A DNA stretch of 64,000 nucleotides from an uncultured Ignatzschineria sp. (GCA_945639195.1 CALZEE010000005.1:1-64000); one strand, 5' to 3'. Counted from the stretch's first letter, positions 45,575 through 56,717 are shown. Translations and numbers: made by a program. Notes: generated by a model from the letters alone, not told the origin.

Positions 45575-46419
45575 TAATCTCTTCTCCTTTGGATAAACAA
45601 GCCCTGATGACGTTATTGTTATTAAAATGCCGGCAAATTGATCGCTGATCAATCCTCGCATCTTATCAATGCAAGATCCCCGGCAATAGGTTTATGTTTG
45701 TCATCATCAGGAAGTAGATAGTATCTATCAGTATGACACCTCTATTGTTTATAGCGAACAACCGCACCTCTTTGCAACTCTTTACAGAAAAGCTTCTCAT
45801 TCTCACTATTCCTTAAATATTCAATTACTTCTTTTATAGGGAAGCTTCATCTTCCTCCTTCGGAAAGTATGCATCAGTAAAAGAATTACAAACGATCCTA
45901 GAGAAAAATAAGGAGTAAGAAAGATAACGTCGTATCAATTGGTATGCGTCACAACTTCTAATCGCCTCAATCTATTACTCTATTGCAACTGTATCTATAT
46001 ACCCACAATAATCCTGCCTAAGAACTGAGCCTTTTAAAACTATTATCTACTGTTTTAAACAAATACGCAGATCAAAAGCAGATATCTCTCCATTCTTGTA
46101 TCAAAAAAACAACGGAAATGACATTTGAAAGACCTTTTTATGTTTTTATAGGTAATTTGCAAATGAGCTTTTTATCATCAATAAAACCATAAAAACACAT
46201 CAAAAGAACCACTAAAAACTATATATATCAACATGATGTATAAAACCCATTTATTGAGTCGTTTCTTATTAACAACAATACTATTAGAGTTATTATGATT
46301 TGAGATAAAAAAAGTTGTACAAATAATAATAAAGGTGTAACATGCCTAGTCAATAAAGGTAAATAACCTTATTTTTGTATAAACAAACCTTATATCGCAA
46401 TCCGTTGGAGATATTCATT
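45575..46419. other. 845-base gap before the first porin gene
   Basis: AT-rich. It holds the LysR promoter, a 20-codon relic of a porin 3' end (45902-45961), and the long leader of the first porin gene, with TTGTACAA palindrome at 46315-46322. No intact gene is seen. Confidence 0.55.
45902..45961 (+). pseudogene. relic of a porin gene 3' end
   Basis: Translating 45902 onward gives RKIRSKKDNVVSIGMRHNF and TAA at 45959-45961. This matches the C-terminus of the intact porins (KKKDNVISIGMRHDF in the second gene), including the aromatic last residue that outer-membrane insertion needs. TAG at 45899-45901 closes the frame upstream, and no porin body is detectable further left. It is therefore the end of a porin gene otherwise lost. 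Confidence 0.8.
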
Positions 46420-47523
46420 ATGATGAAGAAAAGTATTTTCGCAGTAGCAGTAGCTTCTGTATTAACATTAGGCGCAGCACAAGCTGAAACAGTTCTTTAT
46501 GGTTCAATCCGTTACGACTACGAAAACTCAAAACTAGAATCTAAAGATGGTCAAGATGCTAAACGCCTTTCTAATCTTAACGATGCTGGTTCACGTATCG
46601 GTCTTAAAGGTTCTGAAGATTTAGGCAATAATAACGCTGTTATTTACAATCTTGAGTTCGGTTTTGATGGAATGACACAAGATGAAGCTGCTGGTGGTAA
46701 AACACGTTTAGCGATCTTAGGTCTTACTGGTGATTGGGGTACTGTAACTGCTGGTCGTCAACACAACCCATTCAAACAAACTGTTGTTGATGACTCAGTT
46801 GTTGATGACTTCAACGGTGGCAACGTAATCTCTGCAGCTACACAACGTGCAATGACTACTGTTTTAAATGGATCTAAGCCAGCTGTTGGTAACACATATG
46901 AAGCAAAACTTGCTCGTGTTGGTAAAGTAATTGCTTACACAACTCCTGATTTTGCTGGTTTCTCTGCAAACGCAGCATTAATGATGGATGACTCTCTTTA
47001 CGCTAAAAACGAAGAGAAAAACATTGACCTTTGGACTATCAATGCTAAATACGCATATGATTTAGGTGCAAACGGATCAATCCTTGCTAAAGCTGGTTAT
47101 ATCCAAGGTAAGCTTGCTGACACAAACAAATCTAAAGCATGGGGTCTCTTCTTAGGATACTCACAAGATGCATTCGCAGTATCTGCTGCATATGCTGATG
47201 GTAACCATAAAGCTAAAGCTGTAGGTCAAGCAGTACAAGGTCCTAAAGAAAAATCTAAAGGTTGGGATTTAGGTGCAAGCTTCTCATTCGGCCCTAACTA
47301 CTTCAGTACAGTTCGCGCTACTTACGGTGAGAGCCAACTTAAAATGGAAAACAACAAAGATAAAGTTAAATCTTGGGCTGTTGGTTTCGAACAAAAACTC
47401 TCTACACGTACACGTGCATGGGTTGAATACGGACAAGCTAAAACTTCATACAAAGATGCAAACGTTAATGCTGACAAAGTTAAAGATAGCGTTATTTCAA
47501 TCGGTATGCGTCACGACTTCTAA
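46420..47523 (+). CDS. outer-membrane porin, first of three paralogues
   Basis: General porin of the Gram-negative porin family, 367 residues. Signal peptide MMKKSIFAVAVASVLTLGAAQA is cut before ETVLYGSIRYDY. The barrel shows the family pattern of alternating strands, the constriction-loop region near residue 105 (TAGRQHNPFKQ), and the terminal ISIGMRHDF. It forms trimeric channels in the outer membrane for small hydrophilic solutes. The N-terminal 60 and C-terminal 90 residues are almost identical to the next porin, while surface-loop segments differ. GGAG precedes ATG 46420. A strong terminator follows. Confidence 0.93.
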   Translation: MMKKSIFAVAVASVLTLGAAQAETVLYGSIRYDYENSKLESKDGQDAKRLSNLNDAGSRIGLKGSEDLGNNNAVIYNLEFGFDGMTQDEAAGGKTRLAILGLTGDWGTVTAGRQHNPFKQTVVDDSVVDDFNGGNVISAATQRAMTTVLNGSKPAVGNTYEAKLARVGKVIAYTTPDFAGFSANAALMMDDSLYAKNEEKNIDLWTINAKYAYDLGANGSILAKAGYIQGKLADTNKSKAWGLFLGYSQDAFAVSAAYADGNHKAKAVGQAVQGPKEKSKGWDLGASFSFGPNYFSTVRATYGESQLKMENNKDKVKSWAVGFEQKLSTRTRAWVEYGQAKTSYKDANVNADKVKDSVISIGMRHDF

Positions 47524-48249
47524 TCCTTACCTAATGGTATAAGTTAGAATTCAAAGTCTAAAATAAAAATCCCGCTCATTCAGCGGGATTTTTTTTCGTC
47601 TACTCATCTTTTGCGAAAAAAATACAGATCTCCCCTATTATCCATTCTTCTACTAAATGACCCAAGACATAGGACTAACCAACGCTATAAAAATATATTA
47701 TTACTAATATCAGATATCTAGCCTACCCTCCGAATTCACTTATTAGTCTATAAACATATCAAAGAGCATAAAAGATACTTATTTCTCATAAAGTATCTAC
47801 CAATAGACCTATCTTCATCACAGCTAACTGCACTAAACATGCTCTTCCAACACTCTTTTAAGAGTAGATTAGACCGTCATTGAAAATTAAATATTCGAAT
47901 TTTTCGTACATATGATAAATTTTTATCTAAATGATCTTATTTCCAAGAAAAAGTATCAAAAAAGACAATTTTTTATTAAATACATTACTTTCAATGATTT
48001 AACACCTAAAAAATCCTCAAAAAAATACAATAATTAGTATAAAATAAATCAAATGGTCTATTTTGTATGAAAAATAATAAAAACTTAAGGTTTTTGACTT
48101 AACATGACGACAAAAAATATATACAATAGTGGTCGTACATCTGCTTAATGAGAAATCATTATAGTCAGATATTTTTCCCGGACTCTTATGAGCGCATTAT
48201 TACAGCAGATTAAGAATGTCCTTTACACTTTTGTTCAGGAAACCATACA
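47524..48249. other. 726-base AT-rich gap between porin genes
   Basis: It begins with the terminator of the first porin gene; the rest is very AT-rich leader of the second. I found no porin remnant or other gene. Confidence 0.5.
47568..47597 (+). terminator. terminator after the first porin gene
   Basis: AATCCCGCT and AGCGGGATT arms with a 5-base loop and a run of T. Confidence 0.95.
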
Positions 48250-49395
48250 ATGAAAAAAAGCATTTTCGCAGTAGCAGTAGCTTCTGTATTAACATTAGGC
48301 GCAGCACAAGCTGAAACAGTTCTTTACGGTTCTATCCGTTACGACTACGAAAGCAAAAAAGACAATAAAATCGAACAAGAAGGTGGTGGTTTACATAAAA
48401 TCACTAGCAACCGCGTATCTAACCTTTCTGATGCTGGTTCACGTATCGGTCTTAAAGGTTCTGAAGATTTAGGTAACAACAACGCTGTTATCTACAACCT
48501 TGAGTACGGTTTTGACGGTATGGCTGCAGACGAAACTAAAGGTTTCAAAACTCGTAAAGCTATCTTAGGTCTTACTGGTGATTGGGGTACTGTAACTGCT
48601 GGTCGTCAAGACAACCCATTCAAAGTAACAATCGTTGATGACACTGTTGCAGATGACTTCAATGGTTCAAACGTGCTTTCTACAGCAACTCAACGTGCAA
48701 TGACTTCAACATTATCAGCTCAATCACCAGCTTTTGGTAGTGAGTATGACGCTGACTTCTCACGTGTTGGTAAAGTAATTGCTTACACATCTCCTGAATT
48801 TGCTGGTTTCCAAGCAAACGCAGCAGTAATGATGGACTCAGATCTTTACCCAACAAACAACCGTAAAAATGCTGACCTTTGGACAATCAACGCAAAATAT
48901 GCATATGACTTAGGCGCAGACAACGGCCAAATCCTTGCTAAATTAGGTTATATCCAAGGTAAAGTTGCTGGTTCAACCAAAACTATCGAAAACCTTAACG
49001 GTCGTTACTCTTCAAAAATGTGGGGTCTCTACGTTGGTTACTTATCTGATGCATTCAATGTAACTGCATCATACGCTGACGGTAACCACAAAGTACAAAC
49101 TACTGGTATCGAGACTACTGACAAGCAAAAATCTAAAGGTTGGGATTTAGGTGCGAGCTACTCATTTGGTCCTAACTACTTCAGTACTGTACGTGCTGCA
49201 TACGGCCAAAGTGAACTCAAACAAGGCGACAACAAAGATAAAGTTAAATCTTGGGCTGTTGGTTTCGAGCAAAAACTCTCTACACGTACACGTGCGTGGG
49301 TTGAGTACGGTAACGAAGAGACTAAATACTCTACAGCTAACTCAGACAAGAAAAAAGACAACGTTATCTCAATCGGTATGCGTCACGACTTCTAA
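48250..49395 (+). CDS. outer-membrane porin, second paralogue
   Basis: Porin of 381 residues with the same signal peptide and barrel framework as its neighbours (AETVLYGSIRYDYESKK, TAGRQDNPFKV, VGFEQKLSTRTRAWVEYG, ISIGMRHDF). Loop sequences differ from the first porin, for example an extra segment KIEQEGGGLHKITSN after strand one. The start codon is fixed by the signal peptide, with AGGAAA upstream. It is monocistronic with its own terminator, so the three porins can be expressed separately. Confidence 0.93.
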   Translation: MKKSIFAVAVASVLTLGAAQAETVLYGSIRYDYESKKDNKIEQEGGGLHKITSNRVSNLSDAGSRIGLKGSEDLGNNNAVIYNLEYGFDGMAADETKGFKTRKAILGLTGDWGTVTAGRQDNPFKVTIVDDTVADDFNGSNVLSTATQRAMTSTLSAQSPAFGSEYDADFSRVGKVIAYTSPEFAGFQANAAVMMDSDLYPTNNRKNADLWTINAKYAYDLGADNGQILAKLGYIQGKVAGSTKTIENLNGRYSSKMWGLYVGYLSDAFNVTASYADGNHKVQTTGIETTDKQKSKGWDLGASYSFGPNYFSTVRAAYGQSELKQGDNKDKVKSWAVGFEQKLSTRTRAWVEYGNEETKYSTANSDKKKDNVISIGMRHDF

Positions 49396-49442
49396 TCCTT
49401 GCTTAACAGCATAAATTAGAAATCAAAGTCTAAAATATCAAG

Positions 49443-49468
49443 ACCCACTCTTTTGAGTGGGTTTTTTA
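49443..49468 (+). terminator. terminator after the second porin gene
   Basis: ACCCACTC-TTTT-GAGTGGGT and a T run. Confidence 0.95.
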
Positions 49469-49598
49469 TTGCCATTATAATCATCGCTATAAATGCCGGT
49501 TATACGTCTACTTCACTCTTCTCACTATTGATATTCTTTAAAACCATTTATAGTGACCTGCCCTCTTGGTGATATTTCGTAAAATAGAAGGAGTCTCT

Positions 49599-49907
49599 AT
49601 GAAGCCATTTCTGATATTGATGATCCCGGCATTATTGTTCCCTACCACTAATAGCGCCCTTGCCGAACCCGAGCTCTATGGTTCTATTCAGTATGATTAT
49701 CAAAATAATTCAAGCAATACAAAGAAACGCCATGATTTTGATACGCACTACCAAACGCCCTCTCAACACAATCTCCCCAATCAATCCTCCAAGCGCCGCA
49801 GTACGATTGGCAACAAAGATTCCCATATCGGCATTAAAGGGCAAAAAGAGATCGGCAATGGTAATGCTATTATCTATCAGTGGGAAATAGGTCCGGAAGA
49901 TCGCTAA
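49599..49907 (+). CDS. truncated porin, N-terminal part only
   Basis: Protein of 102 residues: a signal peptide (MKPFLILMIPALLFPTTNSALA) then EPELYGSIQYDYQNN, a divergent basic loop, and DSHIGIKGQKEIGNGNAIIYQWEIG. The last part aligns with porin residues SRIGIKGSEDLGNGNAVIFNLEYG, so it is the first two or three strands of a porin, ending at TAA where the barrel should continue. It cannot form a channel by itself. It keeps a ribosome site (GGAG) and signal peptide and is more diverged than the intact three, so it is either an old pseudogene or a small secreted product with a new role. Confidence 0.75.
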   Translation: MKPFLILMIPALLFPTTNSALAEPELYGSIQYDYQNNSSNTKKRHDFDTHYQTPSQHNLPNQSSKRRSTIGNKDSHIGIKGQKEIGNGNAIIYQWEIGPEDR

Positions 49908-50376
49908 TACATTCGCCCTCTCTTCACGCAGCTATCATCTTCTATCCTGTATTAAAAATACAACATCGCACCCTAAAAGGGACTTTATAGTGCTTATAAT
50001 TCACGATAAGTATAAATTTCATCTATTATTTTTTTAAAAAAGTCTCACCAGAAAGCTTCTTTTTCAAAAAAACGACAAAAATAGTGATTAATTATTGATC
50101 ACTAATATCAACAGTAATCATTAAATGTTTACAAAACTGACAACCTCTCTTAGCACTGAAATATCCTAAATAATTCCCACAAAAACGCACGTAAAAAACA
50201 ACATCAAGCATTAAGCCCCTGACAAATAAAAAAGGTTCTTTACTTAAAATGTATCATTAATACAAAGACTTAGTTGCGAAAATGATAAAAAAAAGCTTAA
50301 ATACTTCTCATGAATGACAACGGTCATGTCAGATTTTATTTCAACGTGGGCTAACCCACATTTAGGAGAAATTATC
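49908..50376. other. 469-base gap before the third porin gene
   Basis: AT-rich. No continuation of the truncated porin is detectable and no terminator follows it. The rest is the third porin leader. Confidence 0.5.
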
Positions 50377-51642
50377 ATGATGAAGAAATCAATCTTCGCA
50401 GTAGCAGTTGCTTCAGTACTTACTTTAGGTGCTGCACAAGCAGAAACAGTTCTTTATGGTTCGATTCGTTACGATTACGAAAGCAAAAAAAATGAGCATG
50501 CATATAATATCCTTGATAAAGATAAGAAGTTTGTAGGTGTAGGATTTACAGGTACACGCTTATCTAATCTTTCTGATGCGGGCTCACGTATCGGAATCAA
50601 AGGTTCTGAGGATTTAGGTAATGGCAATGCTGTAATCTTCAATCTTGAGTATGGCTTTGATGGTATGACCAACGATGAGAAAGATGGGAGTAAATTCACT
50701 ACTCGTAAAGCTGTTTTAGGTTTAACGGGTGACTGGGGTACATTCGCAGCTGGTCGTCAAGACAACCCATTCAAACAAACACTTGTTGATGATCACGTAG
50801 TAGACGGATTTAACGGCTCGAACGTCATTACATCAGCTTCACAACGTGCGATGACAACAGCTCTCACTGGTCAAGTTGCATCAGGAAACTACCTATACTT
50901 TAATGCTAAGGGGAAACTCATTGAAACAGCAGGAAGTACAGCAGCTAAACCGCAGTACGCTTATGCTGGCCACTTAAATCTTGAATCAAATCAAGCAGCT
51001 GGATCAAGAGTTGGTAAAGTTATCGCATATGTAACACCAAACCTTGCAGGATTCCAAGCGAGTGCAGCCTTAATGATGGATGAAGATCTTTATGAAACTA
51101 ATGATCAAAAATCTATCGATCTTTGGACCATCAATGCACAATACGCATATGACTTAGGTGCTAATGGCACAATCCTTACAAAAGCAGGTTATATCAATGC
51201 TAAGCTTGCTGACGATAACTCATCAAAAATATGGGGTCTCTTCTTAGGTTATAGCCAAGATGCATTCGCTGTAACAGGATCATATGCAAGCGGTGATCAC
51301 AGCGGTAACTGGATCTTCAAGGATAACAATAGTAACAGCCCTGCAGGTGCCGTGGGTAGTCATACTGGAAAATCTAAATCTAAAGGTTGGGATTTAGGGG
51401 CGAGCTTCTCATTTGGTTCTAACTACTTCAGCACTGTGCGTGCAACTTATGGTCAAAGTGAGCTTAAAAACCTTGGTAACAAAGATAAAGTTAAATCATG
51501 GGCGGTTGGTTTTGAGCAAAAACTCTCTACTCGTACACGTGCATGGGTTGAGTATGGTAATGAAGAAACGTCATTCTCATTCCACAACGTAGACAAGAGA
51601 AAGAACAGCGTTCTTTCAGTAGGTATGCGTCACGACTTCTAA
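50377..51642 (+). CDS. outer-membrane porin, third paralogue
   Basis: Largest of the three porins (421 residues) with the same signal peptide and terminal SVGMRHDF. Compared with the second it has longer loops, notably about 40 extra residues after TALTGQVASG and an insertion near SGDHSGNWIFKDNN, while strand sequences stay conserved. Codon choices differ somewhat from the first two genes, so the duplication is older or has drifted more. AGGAGAA precedes ATG 50377; the frame from 50314 is too long. A terminator follows. Confidence 0.93.
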   Translation: MMKKSIFAVAVASVLTLGAAQAETVLYGSIRYDYESKKNEHAYNILDKDKKFVGVGFTGTRLSNLSDAGSRIGIKGSEDLGNGNAVIFNLEYGFDGMTNDEKDGSKFTTRKAVLGLTGDWGTFAAGRQDNPFKQTLVDDHVVDGFNGSNVITSASQRAMTTALTGQVASGNYLYFNAKGKLIETAGSTAAKPQYAYAGHLNLESNQAAGSRVGKVIAYVTPNLAGFQASAALMMDEDLYETNDQKSIDLWTINAQYAYDLGANGTILTKAGYINAKLADDNSSKIWGLFLGYSQDAFAVTGSYASGDHSGNWIFKDNNSNSPAGAVGSHTGKSKSKGWDLGASFSFGSNYFSTVRATYGQSELKNLGNKDKVKSWAVGFEQKLSTRTRAWVEYGNEETSFSFHNVDKRKNSVLSVGMRHDF

Positions 51643-52056
51643 TCCACGCTTGTTCATTGCTTAAAGCAATCACAACGACAGATTAGCAGTACAAGAGGAG
51701 CCCATCTTTGATGGGCTCTTTTTTTATTACCTTGGAAAAAGGCATCAATTATCCACACCATTAATGATTAACAAACAGGCTGAGAAATTCCCCAACAAAC
51801 AGGCTCTCCACATATTCTGACAGCCCTATTAATAGATCAAGATTACCACCTTACGATCTCTATCAAATTTCTGAATAAAAACACTCGCAAAACTCAATGC
51901 ATTGGACTCTTGATATCTCCGCCGCTCGGCACTATGTTATAATCTTACCTAATTATTTAAGCAGTCATGAATTTTGCAAGAGTGAAATCCCGCTGAGATT
52001 CATGACTATTTGCCCTATTCTCGATTTCGCACATTGACCAATGTAGGAGAGATTCA
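51643..52056 (+). promoter_or_regulatory. gpsA promoter and structured leader
   Basis: An extended -10 element TGTTATAAT lies at 51935-51943. Downstream, AGTCATGAAT (51963-51972) and ATTCATGACT (51998-52007) form a perfect 10-bp stem in the leader, before the ribosome site AGGAGAG. The first 80 bases hold the porin terminator. Confidence 0.45.
51698..51725 (+). terminator. terminator after the third porin gene
   Basis: GAGCCCATC-TTT-GATGGGCTC followed by a T run. Confidence 0.95.
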
Positions 52057-53049
52057 ATGAGTACACAGATTGCTGTCATTGGTGCTGGCTCTTGGGGAAC
52101 CGCGCTTGCGATTCACTTGGCTGCAAAACATCAAGTAAGACTCTGGAGTCATAATGAGACGCATATCGACGAGATGAAGAAACTTCGTCTTAACGAGCGT
52201 TTTCTACCAGAAACTCCTTTTCCTGATTCAATTTCGCTTTATAGTGATTTCCAAGAAGCGATTCAAAATGTCGATGCGATTTTAATCGCAACACCCTCGA
52301 CAGCCTTCGATGAGATTATCCTCAAGCTCAAAAAAACTCACCTCGAGATTCTACCGCCCGTTATCTCCGCCACTAAAGGCTTAGATCATGGCACCAATGG
52401 TTTCTTAAGCGATACGTTTTATCAGGCATTTCCAAAATCACACTTTACCGTGCTTTCGGGTCCAAGCTTTGCGAAAGAAGTCGCAAAACTCTACCCAACC
52501 GCCATTGCCATTGCCGGCAATAGTGAAGCGGAGCTTGAAGAGGTGATTCCCTACTTCCATCACAATAATATGCGTGTGTACGGTAATCTCGATATCAAAG
52601 GCGTGCAACTTGCAGGGGCTTATAAAAACGTTATTGCGATCGCAACCGGTATCTCAGATGGGCTTGGCTTTGGAGCGAATGCACGCGCCGCACTAATTAC
52701 TCGCGGTTTAGCAGAAACTAGCCGACTCGGACTTGCACTAGGCGGAAATCCCGAGACCTTTAAGGGGCTTGCTGGATTGGGCGACCTCGTCCTCACGGCT
52801 ACTGATAATCAGTCACGTAATCGACGCTTTGGGCTCTTGCTTGGGCAAGGCGTAAAAGCACAAGATGCCTTTACAGAAGTCGGGCAAGTGGTGGAAGGCG
52901 CGAATATCGTTAAGAACATCTATGAGCTTGGTGAAACGATGGGAATAGAGCTTCCAATTGCGCAGCAGGTTTATAAGATCCTTCATAAAAATGTCTTGCC
53001 GAATGCCTCGCTCAGACAATTACTCGCACGAGAGCAAAAAACCGAATAA
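52057..53049 (+). CDS. gpsA: glycerol-3-phosphate dehydrogenase [NAD(P)+]
   Basis: GpsA of 330 residues makes sn-glycerol-3-phosphate from dihydroxyacetone phosphate for phospholipid synthesis. The Rossmann motif is VIGAGSWGTALAIHLA at the N-terminus. The substrate lysine regions are visible as SATKGLD, LSGPSFAKEVA and AYKNVIAIATGISDGLGFG, and the NAD contact as RGLAE. Length fits the family (E. coli 339). AGGAGAG precedes the ATG. The next gene, hemB, is 158 bases downstream on the same strand and could share transcripts. Confidence 0.96.
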   Translation: MSTQIAVIGAGSWGTALAIHLAAKHQVRLWSHNETHIDEMKKLRLNERFLPETPFPDSISLYSDFQEAIQNVDAILIATPSTAFDEIILKLKKTHLEILPPVISATKGLDHGTNGFLSDTFYQAFPKSHFTVLSGPSFAKEVAKLYPTAIAIAGNSEAELEEVIPYFHHNNMRVYGNLDIKGVQLAGAYKNVIAIATGISDGLGFGANARAALITRGLAETSRLGLALGGNPETFKGLAGLGDLVLTATDNQSRNRRFGLLLGQGVKAQDAFTEVGQVVEGANIVKNIYELGETMGIELPIAQQVYKILHKNVLPNASLRQLLAREQKTE

Positions 53050-53195
53050 GCTGCATCCATATTGATGACTTACAAGAATCTACACATTTAACCCACAAAT
53101 TTAACGTTGAATCCCTACTGAATCGCCCTTCAATCTCCGGCATTGATAACACGCTTTACTGAGCATCATTGCACCGAGGATCTGAAGGGACATAA

Positions 53196-54224
<1,029 letters not shown>

Positions 54225-54262
54225 ATTCATCTCGGCTGAGTCTATTAAGATCGAACAATAGA

Positions 54263-54297
54263 AAAAGAGCGCCCATAATATTATGAGGCGCTCTTTT
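54263..54297. terminator. bidirectional terminator between hemB and the lpp-like gene
   Basis: AAAAGAGCGCC (54263-54273) pairs with GGCGCTCTTTT (54287-54297) around an AT-rich palindromic loop. Confidence 0.93.
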
Positions 54298-54373
54298 ATT
54301 GTTTTGACAAAGCTTTATAAATGACGCTAACTAAAAAACCTAAAGTAATCTAGTGCCTTCACTTAATCGTTTC

Positions 54374-54556
54374 TTATTTGAAACGTGTTTTTGTGAAGTA
54401 TTTGTCAAATTGTGCTTGAGTTGCAAGTGCGATGCTTTTCGCTTCGTTTGCAGTTTTTAAAGCTTCGTCAGCTTTAGCTTCGATGTTTTGTGATGCACAA
54501 CCAACAGTGATTGCACCAAGTACAACTAATGCTGCAACTTTTACTAAGTTTTTCAT
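54374..54556 (-). CDS. Lpp/OprI-like small outer-membrane lipoprotein
   Basis: Lipoprotein of 60 residues. The signal peptide ends in a lipobox (ITVGCAS) with Cys20 as the lipid site. The mature part is a single alpha-helix with spaced Ala, Leu and Glu residues (EAKADEALKTANEAKSIA), like the trimeric murein lipoproteins Lpp and OprI. The C-terminus ends TRFK, so the last lysine could be linked to peptidoglycan. Likely role: tying the outer membrane to the wall. AAGGAAA precedes the ATG, and a TATAAA-like -10 element lies about 45 bases upstream on the minus strand. Confidence 0.85.
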   Translation of the reverse strand: MKNLVKVAALVVLGAITVGCASQNIEAKADEALKTANEAKSIALATQAQFDKYFTKTRFK

Positions 54557-54811
54557 TATTTATTTCCTTACAAAATAAAACAGTTAGAGATTTATAAACA
54601 ACTAACAATTTAATTCGTTAGTCCTGCCTATTCTGTAATATTTGTTTACAAAAAGCAATATATGCTCGCATTAAGAAGATAATAGTTCTTTATTAGGAGG
54701 TTTTAAGATACTGTTATAAAAGTATTTTCATAGCCTTAGCCAATAAAAGTATTGTTCATTGCAAAAAATGGTTATAATTATTCCTTTGTTTATTTTGAGA
54801 GTTTAAGCGCC

Positions 54812-56269
54812 ATGCGCAATCAAATTACGCTTGTAGCCAAAGTCATCGGTATCTTTGTCACAAGCTTTAGCTTCACCTACTTGATCCCGGTGATCATCTC
54901 GTTTATTTACAATGATGGTCAAGCCAAGTACTTTCTGATTACCTTTCTCATCACTTTCCTTCTTGGGATCTCGCTCTGGGGACCTTGCTACAAAACAGAT
55001 GGAAAGCTTAAAACACGCGATGGGTTTTTAATCGTCTCGCTCTTCTGGACAAGCTTAAGTTGTATTAGCTCTCTCCCACTCATTATCTCTCCGGCCGTAG
55101 AGCTCCCGATTATTCATGCTTTTTTTGAGGCAACATCAGGGTTTACCACGACCGGTGCAACCGTTCTCACCAATATTCAAGATCTACCCAAGTCGATTCT
55201 TTGGTACCGAACGCAACTTCATTTCTTTGGAGGAATGGGGATCGTCATTCTCGCCGTTGCTATTATGCCATTGCTGGGCATGGGTGGTATGGCGCTTTTC
55301 AAGGTAGAAGTATCTGGCCCGATCAAAGAGGATAAAATCACGCCTAGAATCGCGCAAACAGCCCGTAATCTGTGGTCTGTTTATCTATTGCTACTGGCGG
55401 CATGTATTGTCGTTTACTACCTGGGCGGCATGGATCTTTTCGATGCGATCACTCACGGATTCACCACTGTAGCCACCGCAGGTTTCTCTAATTATGATGA
55501 TAGCCTTGGGCATTTTGATAGTCAGTTTATTGATATTGCCGCCATCATCTTTATGTTTATCAGCTCAATCAACTTTACTACGCACTTCTTAGCCTTTCGC
55601 CACAAAAGCGCCAAGCTCTACTTAGAGAGTACCGAGCTCAAAGCCTTTGCCGGCATCTGCTTCACCGCGATTGTTCTGGTGGCGCTTGGACTGTATCACT
55701 TTAGAGTATTTGACTCTATTGGAGAGATCATTCTCCAAGCGAGCTTCTCAGTGATATCAATGATTACAACAACAGGACTGACAATCACCAACTTCAGCGC
55801 ATGGCCAAGCTATTTACCGATCCTGATTGTTTTTATCACCTTTATTGGCGGATGCTCAGGATCGACCGCCGGTGGGATGAAGGTTATTCGGATTATTCTA
55901 CTCACCAAGCAAGCGATGCGTGAAATTAAACTCCTCATTCACCCGCATGGTAAGTTCCCCATTCGTTTAAATAAGCGTGTTGTACATAACGATATTCTTG
56001 GAAGTGTCTGGGCTTTCTTAGGTATTTATGCTTTTTCGACAGCGATCTTAACGCTTGTAATGACGGCATTTGGACTCTCACCACTCGATGCTTTCTCTGC
56101 TGTGGCGGCATGTCTTAATATTACTGGACCGGGTCTTGGGAATGTTGCGAGCACTTATGGAGATCTCCCTTCTGGCGCACTCTCTACATTGATGTTTACA
56201 ATGATTTTAGGCCGATTAGAGATTTTCACGCTATTTGTCTTAATCACCCCAAGCTTCTGGAAAAATTAG
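54812..56269 (+). CDS. trkH: TrkH potassium uptake protein
   Basis: TrkH-type K+ channel-transporter subunit of 485 residues (E. coli 483). The four pore repeats with their selectivity-filter glycines are visible: SGFTTTGATVL, TTVATAGFSNYD, ITTTGLTITNF and NITGPGLGN. It works with a cytosolic TrkA subunit, not encoded in this window. ATG 54812 matches the family start, although its ribosome site is weak; the frame from 54752 is unlikely. It imports potassium for osmotic balance. It precedes the CpxRA-like regulators but with a 448-base gap, so it is probably separate. Confidence 0.95.
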   Translation: MRNQITLVAKVIGIFVTSFSFTYLIPVIISFIYNDGQAKYFLITFLITFLLGISLWGPCYKTDGKLKTRDGFLIVSLFWTSLSCISSLPLIISPAVELPIIHAFFEATSGFTTTGATVLTNIQDLPKSILWYRTQLHFFGGMGIVILAVAIMPLLGMGGMALFKVEVSGPIKEDKITPRIAQTARNLWSVYLLLLAACIVVYYLGGMDLFDAITHGFTTVATAGFSNYDDSLGHFDSQFIDIAAIIFMFISSINFTTHFLAFRHKSAKLYLESTELKAFAGICFTAIVLVALGLYHFRVFDSIGEIILQASFSVISMITTTGLTITNFSAWPSYLPILIVFITFIGGCSGSTAGGMKVIRIILLTKQAMREIKLLIHPHGKFPIRLNKRVVHNDILGSVWAFLGIYAFSTAILTLVMTAFGLSPLDAFSAVAACLNITGPGLGNVASTYGDLPSGALSTLMFTMILGRLEIFTLFVLITPSFWKN

Positions 56270-56717
56270 TGCTATTCACAATAAACCTTTTTACAATAAA
56301 CCGTAATACACTTCATTTTTGTAATTAAAATCAATGATCTTTACATTATTTCGACAAAAACACCTGTAATTTTACATTTTAATGTAAATAATTTTAAACA
56401 ATTTCATTTTATTTAAATAAAAAAGTTTAAAATCATAAAGTATAATATAGATTACAATTTAAATATTGAGCGAGGTCCCAGATCCCTCGCACACAATGAT
56501 TAATATTAATACGTTTGTTCGAATTAATTACCTCACAATAAGATCTCCACTTAAATATTAATATATTTTATATTATTAGTAATTATTAACGACTAATAGG
56601 GCACTTGAATCTCATTACCCTCCCAAGACATTTAAAAGGTCCTTACAACCTTTTAAGAAAAGAGATTGAAACAAGCATTCAAGTCCCGTCTCTTAATATT
56701 AAAAAGGATTTAATAAC
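56270..56717 (+). promoter_or_regulatory. 448-base leader of the CpxR-like gene with operator-like palindrome
   Basis: TTTACATT-TT-AATGTAAA (56371-56388) is a perfect 8-bp dyad containing GTAAA words like those in CpxR boxes, so autoregulation is possible. GCGAGG/CCTCGC (near 56471-56491) and stems AAAAGG/CCTTTT, AAGAGA/TCTCTT and ACTTGAAT/ATTCAAGT (56603-56694) lie closer to the gene. No gene is seen. Confidence 0.45.
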
